Shown here: in pieces, positions 35,101 to 43,201 of the stretch
Layout: each line of letters starts with the position of its first letter
Position numbering within the stretch: position 1 is the stretch's first letter
Assembly: GCA_036787895.1 (NCBI GenBank)
Contig: DAIQOK010000001.1
Span: 62,001-126,000 of the forward strand
Length of the DNA: 64,000 nucleotides
Direction: 5' to 3'
From: UBA7662 sp036787895
GTDB taxonomy: Bacteria > Bacteroidota > Bacteroidia > UBA7662
Translations under genes and position numbers: made by a program
Notes under the pieces: generated by a model
Told to the model about the DNA's origin: nothing
The model's input: only the letters and a program-made list of their open reading frames with translations
Databases searched by the model: none

Positions 35101-36552
35101 CTTGACCTGAACATATTTGAATTAGACGTTAAAGGTGTAGTTGAAGTTAAAAGTGCGGATGCCATTATTTTGCCGGATAGCAATCAACTGCTTATCGATC
35201 CTAGGGCAAAAATCAGAACCCTCACCAACGCCCGAATAATAGCTGATAGTATCAACCAAGAACATCGAATTTATAAAGCCAAAGTGGACATCATAGGTCG
35301 TAAAGCTTATGAAGGCGAAGGCTATTACGATTATGTAAATCAGGAAAAACGTCGACAGACTATATTTTTGAATCTAATCAAACCTAACCGACAAGGAATA
35401 AGCACAGCCTCCGGTAATATTTCGCCAGACAGTGCCTTTGTATTGAACCCAGGTTTTGGTTTCAGTGGATCGGTAGGTTTATTGGCGAACAAAAAAGAAT
35501 TAAACTGGCAGGGATTAATTGACCTCATTGAATTGCCCGATACTGTATCAAATGGCATGTTTAGATATACCGGCGCTTTTGATCCTAGTTTAAATTATTT
35601 GAATGTAGGTGATTTTAAAGATGAACTTAACCGCCGGCTTTATACTGGTTTTTATATCAATTTACCCAGTTCGAGGGTATATCCAGTTATCGCTGGCTTC
35701 CGTTTTGGGCAAGGCGATTCTATGATATTCGAAACCGACGGGATAGTGGCTTACGATGAATCGAGCAAAACCTACAAAATTGGACCAGAATCGCGGGTGT
35801 TGAAAGACGGTGAAGTTGGTCAATTAATGAGTATTGACCTCAAAAATGAATGGGTGAGGGCAGATGGTGTATTAAATCTGGGCTTCCGTAAGGAGAGCAT
35901 ACGTTTTGAAACCGCAGGTGAACTTACACACCGCTATCTGAAAGGAAGCACTGATGTACTTTTAGTTGGCATGATTGACATGTTACTTCCTGATGAAGCA
36001 CTCAAAGTCTTCAATAATACCTTGCTCGATAATAGTTTTGGAGCACCTGATGTAAATAATGACCAGGATTACGTAACACGTGCATTTCAGCAATTATTGG
36101 AGGCAAAAGATGCGAGCAGGGTAGTGGAGAGTATCAGTTCATTTGGAACTATACCTAATAATGCAGCTACAAATTATACTTTTATCTTGTCTAATCTTGA
36201 TTTGGGTTGGGATGCGGATACTAAATCTTTCCGTTCACGTGAAACACTTGGGTTGGCTAATTTGAATGGAGAAACTGTAAATAAACGCTTGAATGGTATC
36301 TTTGAAATTCAATATTTGCCCAATATCCGGACATTGAATATGCTATTCGAAAGCAGCGAGACTATCTATTTTATGTATACCTACCGCCAAGGTCGAGTTA
36401 CGCCTATTTCGAGTGTCATGGAGTTCAATGAATTTATTAAAAAAGGTCTGGGTAAAAAGAAGAAAAAAGGCATTTCCAATAAATTGTCGATGGGTATAAC
36501 TCAAAACAAAGACCGATTGGTTCTGCGTTACCAAAATTGGGTAGGTGAATAA
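32146..36552 (+). CDS. Very large exported protein of unknown function
   Basis: The 1,468-residue protein begins with a signal peptide (FLFLFIWPLFSVAQQ). The N-terminal 170 residues are helical (SNSYELFIKELSDQLAATK onward); the remainder is long and beta-rich, with repeated short strands rather like a large beta-solenoid or AsmA-like shell, and no catalytic motif that I recognise. A charged lysine-rich stretch occurs near the C-terminus (KKGLGKKKKKG). There is no T9SS sorting domain, so it may stay in the periplasm or outer membrane. It looks like a single-copy conserved Bacteroidota protein, but no function can be assigned. Its stop overlaps the plsY start by one base (TAATG). Confidence 0.85.
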   Translation: MRFSSAGLFLFLFIWPLFSVAQQQTSFSNSYELFIKELSDQLAATKRDDYTQLAKDFELAWTSEYIDAQRDVIIRTFNDIKKKRLTTYPYYGHYVQVLATLRKSEVATQSFYDWNNIFSRTLSLNQRSIDQFLRSSNDFFESFAIYASPAIRWVVEPTAFKFQFEEGQVFVEIPEAKLMCFYYTDSIVIRKTGGIWYPTELKWQGNGGVVDWQRAAFATDSVYASLATYDILLKNFSFSADSVQLYNKGIGRKMLGSLQDKCTANLNPESLTHPRFTSYEGEINLDQVFKNVTIRGQYALSGNRYLALGTRQRPAEVFIFRNDTTTVRAWAQQFAMRKTDIFSDNAEVSVVLNKDSIYHPGINMRFTTADRRLLLFLESNSINKIPFSNSYHKMDVYCEALDWKIDEPYIDFKMQTGRSEAVAIFTSKDFFDKREYLAVQGYATYNPVVRIYQYSRNVGESTFPTAGFAAYLKLPVDAIRQLLIDMANQGFIYYDREDETITTLKKLAHYYDAIAGRIDYDVVKLVSRTTNDNNARLNIATRELAVVGVSVVLFSDTHTVFAVPKAQEVMVQANRAMSFSGHVHSGTLDFYGDGFSFDYEKFKINLQNVDSMRFQVMTGQTDMRGVPVLARIQNALENITGTLYIDDPRNKSARVTLHRYPYFESKQESYVYFDKPEIQKGRYVRDRFFFKVEPFVLDSLDYMGATSRLSLEGTLVSAGIFPDIKEKLRFQDDMSLGFATMTGAGGLPIYGKGRYFNNITLDNTGLHGYGRIDYLSASAHSNNFIFLPDTASGQLEKFDIRQGVFQSANYAGVSGKNAGMLWLAKADSMIFYKAPDPFDAYAGLTTFSGDLTYTPEGLFGNGYLQYGRDRILSREFVMQESKTFSDRLRLELASNTDGLLAVQTDELKGTVDFSQRYGRFQSLTGFSRVMMPLHEYSVRLNDLEWDLRKNHLILGAKADLEKPKSVFYSENPAQDGLNFTAGYGQLDLNIFELDVKGVVEVKSADAIILPDSNQLLIDPRAKIRTLTNARIIADSINQEHRIYKAKVDIIGRKAYEGEGYYDYVNQEKRRQTIFLNLIKPNRQGISTASGNISPDSAFVLNPGFGFSGSVGLLANKKELNWQGLIDLIELPDTVSNGMFRYTGAFDPSLNYLNVGDFKDELNRRLYTGFYINLPSSRVYPVIAGFRFGQGDSMIFETDGIVAYDESSKTYKIGPESRVLKDGEVGQLMSIDLKNEWVRADGVLNLGFRKESIRFETAGELTHRYLKGSTDVLLVGMIDMLLPDEALKVFNNTLLDNSFGAPDVNNDQDYVTRAFQQLLEAKDASRVVESISSFGTIPNNAATNYTFILSNLDLGWDADTKSFRSRETLGLANLNGETVNKRLNGIFEIQYLPNIRTLNMLFESSETIYFMYTYRQGRVTPISSVMEFNEFIKKGLGKKKKKGISNKLSMGITQNKDRLVLRYQNWVGE

Positions 36553-37199
36553 TGTGGAGTAGTGATGTGATTATACTATATCTGTTTGCTTATCTGCTGG
36601 GGTCTATTCCTACAGCAGTATGGATAGGCAAAGTTTTTTACGGCATTGATGTACGTGAACATGGAAGCCACAATGCCGGCGCGACCAATACTTATCGGGT
36701 ATTGGGTAGAAAGGCCGCCATTCCTGTTTTATTGATCGATATCATTAAAGGTTTTACCGCAACATCGCTCATTCATTTGTATCCGGACCTCATCCCTAAC
36801 AATACTAGTACTTTTGTTTTGGTGAAGGCAATTTGCGGTTCATTCGCTGTAGTTGGGCATCTATTTCCAGTTTTTGCAGGATTTAGAGGAGGTAAAGGCG
36901 TGGCCACTATGTTTGGCTTGGTCATCGGACTTTTCCCGCAAGCAGCTGCCATCGCCTTCCTTGGATTTGTACTGGCGTATTCATTAACAAGTTATGTTTC
37001 GCTAGGCTCAATTGTAGCCAGTTTTGTTTTTGCCGGATCTGTCATTTTCCTTTTTCAGGATGACAGAACTGCTATGATCGTATTTTGTATCTTGCAATTC
37101 TCTTTGATACTTTTTACGCATAGAAAAAATGTAAAAAGACTTTGGCGAGGAGAAGAGAAAAAAATTCAGATATTTTCTTCCAAACGAAATTTGCAGTGA
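36552..37199 (+). CDS. plsY: Glycerol-3-phosphate acyltransferase PlsY
   Basis: The 215-residue integral membrane protein has about five helices and the motifs GSIPTAVWIGK, HGSHNAGATNTYRVLG and FAGFRGGKGVATMFG, which bind acyl phosphate and glycerol 3-phosphate. It makes lysophosphatidic acid, the first step of phospholipid synthesis. Start overlaps the previous stop. It is followed two bases later by clpS. Confidence 0.96.
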   Translation: MWSSDVIILYLFAYLLGSIPTAVWIGKVFYGIDVREHGSHNAGATNTYRVLGRKAAIPVLLIDIIKGFTATSLIHLYPDLIPNNTSTFVLVKAICGSFAVVGHLFPVFAGFRGGKGVATMFGLVIGLFPQAAAIAFLGFVLAYSLTSYVSLGSIVASFVFAGSVIFLFQDDRTAMIVFCILQFSLILFTHRKNVKRLWRGEEKKIQIFSSKRNLQ

Positions 37200-37201
37200 A
37201 A

Positions 37202-37486
37202 ATGACCAGTCCGTTTACCAATCATCAGGAAGAACTGGATCTTTTGGTTCAAAGCCTGGAAGACGAAGGACATGAAATCATTTTGTTTAATGATAATGTA
37301 AATACCTTCGATCATGTTATCGATTGTCTGATTCGTATTTGTCAGCATGAACCGGAACAAGCCGAACAATGCGCCTGGATTGTTCATTTGAAGGGAAAAT
37401 GTAGTGTGAAACGAGGAAAACTTACTGAATTGACGCCCAAGTGTTCTGCCTTACTGGATGAAGGTTTGAGTGCCACTGTAAATTAG
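37202..37486 (+). CDS. clpS: Clp protease adaptor ClpS
   Basis: The 94-residue protein contains ILFNDNVNTFDHVIDCLI and EQAEQCAWIVHLKGKCSVKRG, the N-end-rule degron-binding and ClpA/C-binding regions of ClpS. It presents substrates to ClpC/ClpA. The start MTSPFTN at 37202 is chosen over an upstream ATG at 37142 inside plsY that would give a nonconserved extension. It lies with plsY and the M48 peptidase. Confidence 0.94.
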   Translation: MTSPFTNHQEELDLLVQSLEDEGHEIILFNDNVNTFDHVIDCLIRICQHEPEQAEQCAWIVHLKGKCSVKRGKLTELTPKCSALLDEGLSATVN

Positions 37487-37491
37487 CATAT

Positions 37492-38304
37492 ATGAAAAAC
37501 AGTTTTTGGTTGTTGACAGGACTGTTGGCAGTTCTTTTGGTGGTAGAAGCCTGTAAACGGGTACCGATTACTGGTCGCAAACAAGTGAGTTTCGTGAATG
37601 AAGGCGAATTGAGTGCCTTGAGTAGTCAGGAATACAATAAGTTTCTAAGTGAAAACAAAGTCATTCGGTCGGGGCAGGATGCGGAGCGGATTCAATCTAT
37701 TGGTAAAAAAATAGCTGCTGCCGTTGAGCAATATTATCGCAAAAACAAGATGGAAAAAGAACTGGCCAATTTTGCCTGGGAATTTAATCTGGTTGACGAT
37801 AAAACAGTAAATGCCTGGTGTATGCCGGGTGGAAAGGTGGTTTTTTATACTGGTATTTTGCCGGTTTGCGCTGACGATGATGGTATTGCTGTAGTTATGG
37901 GGCACGAAGTGGCTCATGCAGTAGCCCGACACGGTAACGAACGTATGAGTCAGGGATTGTTGGCGCAATTCGGAGGAGCAGCATTGAGTGTCGCTGTATC
38001 GTCTCAGCCAGGAGCTACACAAGATTTGTTCATGATGGCCTACGGCGTGGGTGCTAATGTAGGTGTATTGCTGCCCTTTTCCAGAAAACACGAAAGTGAA
38101 GCGGATAAACTCGGACTGGTTTTTATGACCATGGCTGGTTATAATCCTGATAAAGCACCTGAATTCTGGACACGTATGGCGGGGGATGGTGCTAACCAAC
38201 CGCCAGAGTTTTTAAGTACACACCCGAGCAATAAGACGCGGATTAACGACCTGACCAATTATATTCCCGTGGCCAAACGATTTGCTGCGGATTACAGCGA
38301 TTAA
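37492..38304 (+). CDS. M48-family metallopeptidase, lipoprotein
   Basis: The 270-residue protein has a lipobox (LVVEAC, Cys about residue 21) and the zinc motif HEVAHAVARH (HExxH), with a downstream Glu in KHESEADKLGL as third ligand. It belongs to the M48 peptidases like BepA, LoiP and YcaL, which degrade misfolded outer-membrane proteins. As a lipoprotein it probably acts in the periplasm. It is the last of the seven-gene run; its last four bases overlap the end of the LOG gene on the opposite strand. Confidence 0.94.
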   Translation: MKNSFWLLTGLLAVLLVVEACKRVPITGRKQVSFVNEGELSALSSQEYNKFLSENKVIRSGQDAERIQSIGKKIAAAVEQYYRKNKMEKELANFAWEFNLVDDKTVNAWCMPGGKVVFYTGILPVCADDDGIAVVMGHEVAHAVARHGNERMSQGLLAQFGGAALSVAVSSQPGATQDLFMMAYGVGANVGVLLPFSRKHESEADKLGLVFMTMAGYNPDKAPEFWTRMAGDGANQPPEFLSTHPSNKTRINDLTNYIPVAKRFAADYSD

Positions 38305-38888
38305 TCAACCCTGGCTTTAGCCAAGGCATCTGTCCAGTCAGGAGAGTTGCGTGCGGCCATGAGTATATCCGCGGCATGGTTCACCACCGTCCACATAGAT
38401 TTGTGGGCCTGACTCATAAATTGCTCTTCAACGCATTTATCCAATTGCGCCAATAGCGGGTCGTAAAAGCCGTTAAGGTTGAATATCACTATTGGTTTAA
38501 CATAAAGTCCCAGTCGTTTCCAGGTAATGGCTTCGAGAAGCTCCTCCAATGTGCCTGAGCCGCCAGGTAAGGCAATAAGGGCATCGGTATTGACTAAAAA
38601 TTGCTTCTTACGCTCATGCATATCAGCCACAAACTCCAGCTCGGTCAGTGATTTATGCGCCCATTCTACTTCTCTCATAAAATTGGGCATGATACCGGCT
38701 ATTCTTCCTCCCCGTAGTAAAATCTGATCAGCCAAACGCCCCATTAATCCAGTGCTTCCACCTCCGAATACTGTTCTAATGTTTGCTTTTACCAAATCAG
38801 CTGCTAGTACATCAACCGCCTCGAGATAAGGCTGAGGTGTTAGTGCCGAAGAGGCACAATACACGCATACTTGTCTGATCTCATGCAT
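38301..38888 (-). CDS. LOG-family protein (cytokinin riboside 5'-monophosphate phosphoribohydrolase-like)
   Basis: The 195-residue protein has FGGGSTGLMGRLAD, and the signature PGGSGTLEELLEAITW (PGGxGTxxE) of the LOG/lysine decarboxylase-like family. Members hydrolyse nucleoside 5'-monophosphates to base and ribose 5-phosphate. It lies 11 bases after the E1 gene and is probably cotranscribed with it. Confidence 0.94.
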   Translation of the reverse strand: MHEIRQVCVYCASSALTPQPYLEAVDVLAADLVKANIRTVFGGGSTGLMGRLADQILLRGGRIAGIMPNFMREVEWAHKSLTELEFVADMHERKKQFLVNTDALIALPGGSGTLEELLEAITWKRLGLYVKPIVIFNLNGFYDPLLAQLDKCVEEQFMSQAHKSMWTVVNHAADILMAARNSPDWTDALAKARVD

Positions 38889-38899
38889 ATATAAGCCAA

Positions 38900-41323
38900 T
38901 TAGAGGTATTTCGGAAATTCACCTGGTTCTGCATCCTGCATAATTGTATATACCTTTTCAACTACATCTTCAATGCTTGGCTTGCTGAAATAGTCGCCGT
39001 CAGTGCCGTAAGCCGGACGGTGGGCTTTGGCAGTCAGACTCGCAGGTGGACTATCCAACATAAAATATCCTCCTTGTTCTTCCATGACTTTTTGCATCAT
39101 GAAAGCAGTCGCACCACCGGGTACGTCTTCGTCTAGGAAAAGGATACGATTGGTTTTTTTCAGGGATTTAGCAATGTCGTGTGCTAAATCGAAGGGGAGC
39201 AAACTTTGAACGTCGATGATTTCAATTTCGATTCCCACTTCTGCCAATTGAGCAGCGGCATCCATGGCGATGCGGCAACTGGAACCATAGGTTACCAATG
39301 TAAGGTCGTTCCCTTGTCGCAGGGTTTCTACTTTACCCAATGGAACCGTAAAACTGGTATAGTTATCAGGTAATTTTTCCTTCAACCTGTAGCCATTCAG
39401 ACACTCAATCACCAAAGCTGGCTCGTCACTCTGGAGCAAAAGGTTATACATACCTGCAGCCTGAACCATGTTGCGGGGAACCAATACATGCATGCCTCGA
39501 ACGGCATGGATAATCATGCCAATGGGCGAACCGGAATGCCAGATACCTTCGAGTCGGTGTCCCCTTGTACGTATAATCAGCGGTGCTTTTTGTCCTCCTT
39601 TGGTTCGGTATTGTAGTGTTGCAATGTCGTCGCTCATGATTTGAATGGCGTACAACAGATAGTCGAGATACTGAATTTCTACCAAAGGTCGTAAACCACG
39701 CATGGCTGCACCAAGACCCTGGCCGACAATACTCATTTCACGTATACCTGTATCGGTTACGCGCAACTCACCATGTTTGGCCTGAAGCCCTGAAAAACCC
39801 TGATTTACATCACCAATGTGTCCCACATCTTCGCCAATGGCAAAAAAACGCGGCTCTCTTTCAAGTATAGCGTCGAAGCTGTGGTTGAGAATTTCAAAAC
39901 CGTTCATCTGCTTGCTATCGGCACTAAATACAGCCGGAACTTCTTTTATTTGAAGCGCTCGCTGTTCCGTTTCGCTGTGCAGGTGGCTGGAATAGCGGTC
40001 ATTGTTTAATTTGTCCATAACCTGCTTCCATTGAAGCAAGGCTGTTCGTTCAGGTTTCGACTCGTGCCGCGTTATCCGCAAAACCTTTCTTACAGCGCTC
40101 ATGACATCCTTACGTATAGCTTCTTTGGTGCTTTTGAGTTCCTGGTGCAATCTTAACAAGGCTTCTTGCTGACCAGAAACCTGAGCCAACTGTTCTATGA
40201 GGGTCAGAGCTGTCGCAACTTCTCCTTCAATGTCGCTTCTGAATGCATCCCAGGCTGCTTTTTGCTCACTTTTGACATAATTTACGGCTGTATTTTCAAT
40301 TGCCACAAGCTGTTCATCCGTAGCAATGCCATTGGCCATCATCCACTCACGCATTTTTTTGAGGCAGTCGTTTTCCTGCTCCCAGCTTAGCCGCTCAGCT
40401 GATTTATAACGCTCATGCGATCCACTGGTCGAGTGTCCTTGTGGCTGGGTAATTTCAGTGATGTGAAAAATGGCAGGCGTATGGGTTTCACGTACTTCAG
40501 CGATGGCAGTCATATACATTTCACACAAAGCAGGGTAATCCCAGCCTTTGCAGCTATAAATACGATAAGCTGTTCCGTTTTCATTGCTATCGAATCCTTT
40601 AAGGATTTCAGATAAATTTTCTTTAGAGGTTTGGTATTTCGCCGGTACGGATATGCCGTATTGGTCGTCCCAGATGCTGATTGCCAGGGGAACCTGTAAT
40701 ACGCCGGCAGCATTTACCGTCTCCCAAAAATGCCCTTCAGAGGTGGAAGCATTACCTATGGTTACGAACGATACTTCGTTACCTTGTTTACTGAATTGGC
40801 TGAAACTGTGTAAGGCTGGATTTTCTCGATAAAGTTTAGAGGCATAGGCAATGCCGAGCGCTCTACCCATCTGACCGGCAGTAGGCGAAATATCCGATGT
40901 GCTGTGAGCTTCCAGGGTGAGGTCTTTCCATTGTCCGTTTTCATCGAGAAATCGGCTGGCAAAATGACCGTTCATCAACCTTCCGGCTGAGGCTGGTTCG
41001 GCTTTAACATCAACATGGGCATACAATTGAGCGAAAAAGGCCCGGACATTCGACATGTCCTTGGCAAACATAAATGTCTGATCCCGGTAATAGCCCGACC
41101 GGATATCGCCGGCTTGAAACGCTTTGGCCATGGCCAATTGCGCTACTTCTTTGCCATCTCCAAAAATGCCAAATTTGGCTTTGCCGGTGAGCACTTCCTT
41201 TCGGCCCAGCAAACTCGCCTGCCTGCTTTCATACGCCAATTTATAATCGGCTAAAACTTCTTTCTTAAATTCTTCGAAACTGACTGAAACAGGAGCAGGG
41301 GCTGAATGTGACTTTTTCGACAT
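38900..41323 (-). CDS. 2-oxoacid dehydrogenase E1, alpha and beta fused
   Basis: The 807-residue protein fuses the two E1 subunits. The alpha half (about 1-400) has the thiamine diphosphate region around GNASTSEGHFWETVNAAG and WDDQYGISVPAKYQTS; the beta half (about 470-807) has FAIGEDVGHIGDVNQG, VGQGLGAAMRGLRPLVEIQY and LFLDEDVPGGATAFM. It decarboxylates branched-chain or other 2-oxoacids and hands the acyl group to E2 lipoyl domains; E2 and E3 are not in the window. Single-chain fusions of this type are common in Bacteroidota. A TATCTTTG box precedes the gene by 20 bases. Confidence 0.94.
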   Translation of the reverse strand: MSKKSHSAPAPVSVSFEEFKKEVLADYKLAYESRQASLLGRKEVLTGKAKFGIFGDGKEVAQLAMAKAFQAGDIRSGYYRDQTFMFAKDMSNVRAFFAQLYAHVDVKAEPASAGRLMNGHFASRFLDENGQWKDLTLEAHSTSDISPTAGQMGRALGIAYASKLYRENPALHSFSQFSKQGNEVSFVTIGNASTSEGHFWETVNAAGVLQVPLAISIWDDQYGISVPAKYQTSKENLSEILKGFDSNENGTAYRIYSCKGWDYPALCEMYMTAIAEVRETHTPAIFHITEITQPQGHSTSGSHERYKSAERLSWEQENDCLKKMREWMMANGIATDEQLVAIENTAVNYVKSEQKAAWDAFRSDIEGEVATALTLIEQLAQVSGQQEALLRLHQELKSTKEAIRKDVMSAVRKVLRITRHESKPERTALLQWKQVMDKLNNDRYSSHLHSETEQRALQIKEVPAVFSADSKQMNGFEILNHSFDAILEREPRFFAIGEDVGHIGDVNQGFSGLQAKHGELRVTDTGIREMSIVGQGLGAAMRGLRPLVEIQYLDYLLYAIQIMSDDIATLQYRTKGGQKAPLIIRTRGHRLEGIWHSGSPIGMIIHAVRGMHVLVPRNMVQAAGMYNLLLQSDEPALVIECLNGYRLKEKLPDNYTSFTVPLGKVETLRQGNDLTLVTYGSSCRIAMDAAAQLAEVGIEIEIIDVQSLLPFDLAHDIAKSLKKTNRILFLDEDVPGGATAFMMQKVMEEQGGYFMLDSPPASLTAKAHRPAYGTDGDYFSKPSIEDVVEKVYTIMQDAEPGEFPKYL

Positions 41324-41343
41324 GAGCTACGATTTTTCCGAAG

Positions 41344-41351
41344 CAAAGATA
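41344..41351 (-). promoter_or_regulatory. Candidate -7 box (TATCTTTG) for the E1 gene
   Basis: TATCTTTGC on the minus strand matches TAnnTTTG followed by C, 20 bases before the E1 ATG at 41323. No TTG is found at the -33 distance. Confidence 0.45.
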
Positions 41352-41445
41352 AAGAATTCATGGCAGGCCGCTCGAAATTGGCATACATCTTGTCTGCCGA
41401 ACGCAGCTTACATTGAATTTTAATTCAAATTAGCGTGAACTTTCC

Positions 41446-41453
41446 TATTTTTG
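41446..41453 (+). promoter_or_regulatory. Candidate -7 box (TATTTTTG) for the DUF1573 gene
   Basis: The box matches TAnnTTTG, 36 bases before the ATG at 41490. The -33 position reads TTC instead of TTG at 19-base spacing. Confidence 0.4.
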
Positions 41454-41489
41454 ATACAGTTATTACCTCAAACTCAGAAACACATTGAT

Positions 41490-41936
41490 ATGAAAAAATT
41501 ACTTGTCATTGCTGCACTACTTTTAGTTGGCCAAACTGTGATGGCTCAGGAAAAGACAGAAGACAAAAACAAACCCGAATTTAAGTTCGAAAAAGAAACC
41601 CACGATTTTGGCACCGTGAAAGAAGGGGAGATGGCAACTTACGAGTTTGTCTTCACCAACACCGGTAAAGAACCTTTGATTATCACGAATGTGGCCGCCA
41701 GCTGTGGATGTACCACCCCGACCTGGACGCGTGAACCTGTGAAACCAGGCGAACAGGGTAAAATCAAGGCAGTTTATAATTCTCAGAACCGTCCAGGTCC
41801 TTTCACCAAATCGATTACGATTTCTTCAAACGCCAAAACACCAACCAAAGTGGTAAACATCAAAGGCGTTGTTGAACGTGTGCCTTCTGGTGTGCCTGAA
41901 GCCAAGCCAAACAGCAGTCCGGTCGAGAAGCCATAA
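41490..41936 (+). CDS. DUF1573 exported protein
   Basis: The 148-residue protein has a signal peptide (LLVIAALLLVGQTVMAQ) and an Ig-like DUF1573 domain: FKFEKETHDFGTVKEGE, FTNTGKEPLIITNVAASCGC, then TTPTWTREPVKPGEQG and KTPTKVVNIKGVV. These proteins are abundant in Bacteroidota, secreted to the periplasm or outer membrane, and of unknown molecular role. The start at 41490 is chosen because it begins the signal peptide. It is a single-gene unit ending at the terminator that also contains the next promoter box. Confidence 0.93.
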   Translation: MKKLLVIAALLLVGQTVMAQEKTEDKNKPEFKFEKETHDFGTVKEGEMATYEFVFTNTGKEPLIITNVAASCGCTTPTWTREPVKPGEQGKIKAVYNSQNRPGPFTKSITISSNAKTPTKVVNIKGVVERVPSGVPEAKPNSSPVEKP

Positions 41937-41958
41937 AAGACTTACCAACCAAAAGCTA

Positions 41959-41988
41959 ACCCCGTGTATATTTGCACGGGGTTTTTTA
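41959..41988 (+). terminator. Terminator with a promoter box as its loop
   Basis: ACCCCGTG (41959-41966) and CACGGGGT (41975-41982) pair perfectly; the eight-base loop TATATTTG (41967-41974) is exactly a TAnnTTTG box, and six T follow the stem. It ends DUF1573 transcription. Confidence 0.88.
41967..41974 (+). promoter_or_regulatory. Candidate -7 box (TATATTTG) for the aminotransferase gene
   Basis: The box forms the loop of the terminator just upstream and lies 27 bases before the ATG at 42002. TATATTTGCAC is identical to the box before tRNA-Ser (17826). No -33 TTG is evident. Confidence 0.4.
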
Positions 41989-42001
41989 TTTTAAAACATT
42001 T

Positions 42002-43201
42002 ATGCCTGTAATTTCTGCCAGAGGTTTGGCCATGCCAGCTTCGCCCATCCGTAAATTGGTTCCTTTTGCCGAAGAGGCTGCATCACGCGGTGTGATGATA
42101 TACCACCTGAATATTGGTCAGCCTGATATTGACACTGCGCCTGCCTTTTTAAACGCAGTACATGATTTTAACGGCAAAGTGCTGGAATATTCTCATTCTG
42201 CCGGACTAGAAAGTTACCGAAGGAAGTATGCTGAGAAGATGGCTGAAAGAGGCATTCAAATTTCACACAACGATATAATTATCAGCACCGGTGGATCGGA
42301 AGCTATCATATTTGCCATGATGAGCACACTTGATCCGGGGGATGAAGTGATTATACCTGAGCCATTTTATGCCAACTACAACGGTTTTGCGCAGATGGCC
42401 GGCGTGAAAGTGGTGCCGATAACCACGCATATTGAAAAAGGCTTTGCCTTGCCATCAGCCAGTGACTTTAAAAAACTAATCACCAAACGTACCAAAGGCA
42501 TTGTGATCTGTAACCCCAATAATCCTACGGGTACTTTGTATTCAGATGCTGAATTAGAGCAGCTCAGAGAGATCGTCCTTGCACACGACCTTTACCTGTT
42601 TGCTGACGAAGTATACAGAGAGTTTGTGTATGGTGGATTAAAACATAAATCTATTCTTAGCCTAGAAGGACTTGAAGAGCACGCTATTGTGATTGAGAGT
42701 GTTTCGAAAATTTACAGCGCCTGCGGTGCACGCATAGGCGCAATGGTTACGCGTAATAAGCAGTTGATTGCGGCTGCTTTGAAGTTTGCTCAAGCCAGAT
42801 TAAGTCCACCAACACTCGAGCAAATAGGTGCTATGGCAGCCCTGGATACTGGTCGTGATTATTTCGATCAGGTTTCGGAAGAATACGTGAAACGACGTGA
42901 TTTGGTAGTAAACGCCTTACAAACTATGCCAGGAGTGGTTTGTCCGAATCCGGGTGGTGCATTTTATTGTGTGGTAAAGCTGCCTATTGATGATAGCGAC
43001 CGTTTTTGCCAATGGATGCTGGAATCGTTTGAATACAACAAACAAACGGTGATGATGGCGCCGGCAACCGGCTTTTATGCAACTCCCGGTTTAGGTAAAC
43101 AGGAAGTACGTATCGCCTATGTGTTACAATTGCCTTTCCTTGAACGGGCTATGGAATGCTTAGCCATCGCTTTACAAGAATATCCAGGCCGGACTAATTA
43201 A
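42002..43201 (+). CDS. Pyridoxal-phosphate aminotransferase, class I
   Basis: The 399-residue protein is a class I/II aminotransferase: TGGSEAIIFAMM, NPNNPTGTLY, LFADEVYREFVYGG and the PLP lysine in ESVSKIYSACGARIGA. The fold and motifs match AspB/AspAT-like enzymes, but the substrate (aspartate, aromatic or other amino acids) cannot be decided. The start MPVISARGLAM at 42002 is taken; an upstream ATG would begin inside the terminator. Its stop overlaps the end of the convergent 385-residue gene by four bases. Confidence 0.93.
   Translation: MPVISARGLAMPASPIRKLVPFAEEAASRGVMIYHLNIGQPDIDTAPAFLNAVHDFNGKVLEYSHSAGLESYRRKYAEKMAERGIQISHNDIIISTGGSEAIIFAMMSTLDPGDEVIIPEPFYANYNGFAQMAGVKVVPITTHIEKGFALPSASDFKKLITKRTKGIVICNPNNPTGTLYSDAELEQLREIVLAHDLYLFADEVYREFVYGGLKHKSILSLEGLEEHAIVIESVSKIYSACGARIGAMVTRNKQLIAAALKFAQARLSPPTLEQIGAMAALDTGRDYFDQVSEEYVKRRDLVVNALQTMPGVVCPNPGGAFYCVVKLPIDDSDRFCQWMLESFEYNKQTVMMAPATGFYATPGLGKQEVRIAYVLQLPFLERAMECLAIALQEYPGRTN

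Noticed and set aside
37645..38199. A 184-codon open frame antisense to the M48 peptidase
   Set aside because: The zinc motif and lipobox of the plus-strand gene are clear; the antisense product is Cys/His/Ser-rich low-similarity sequence.
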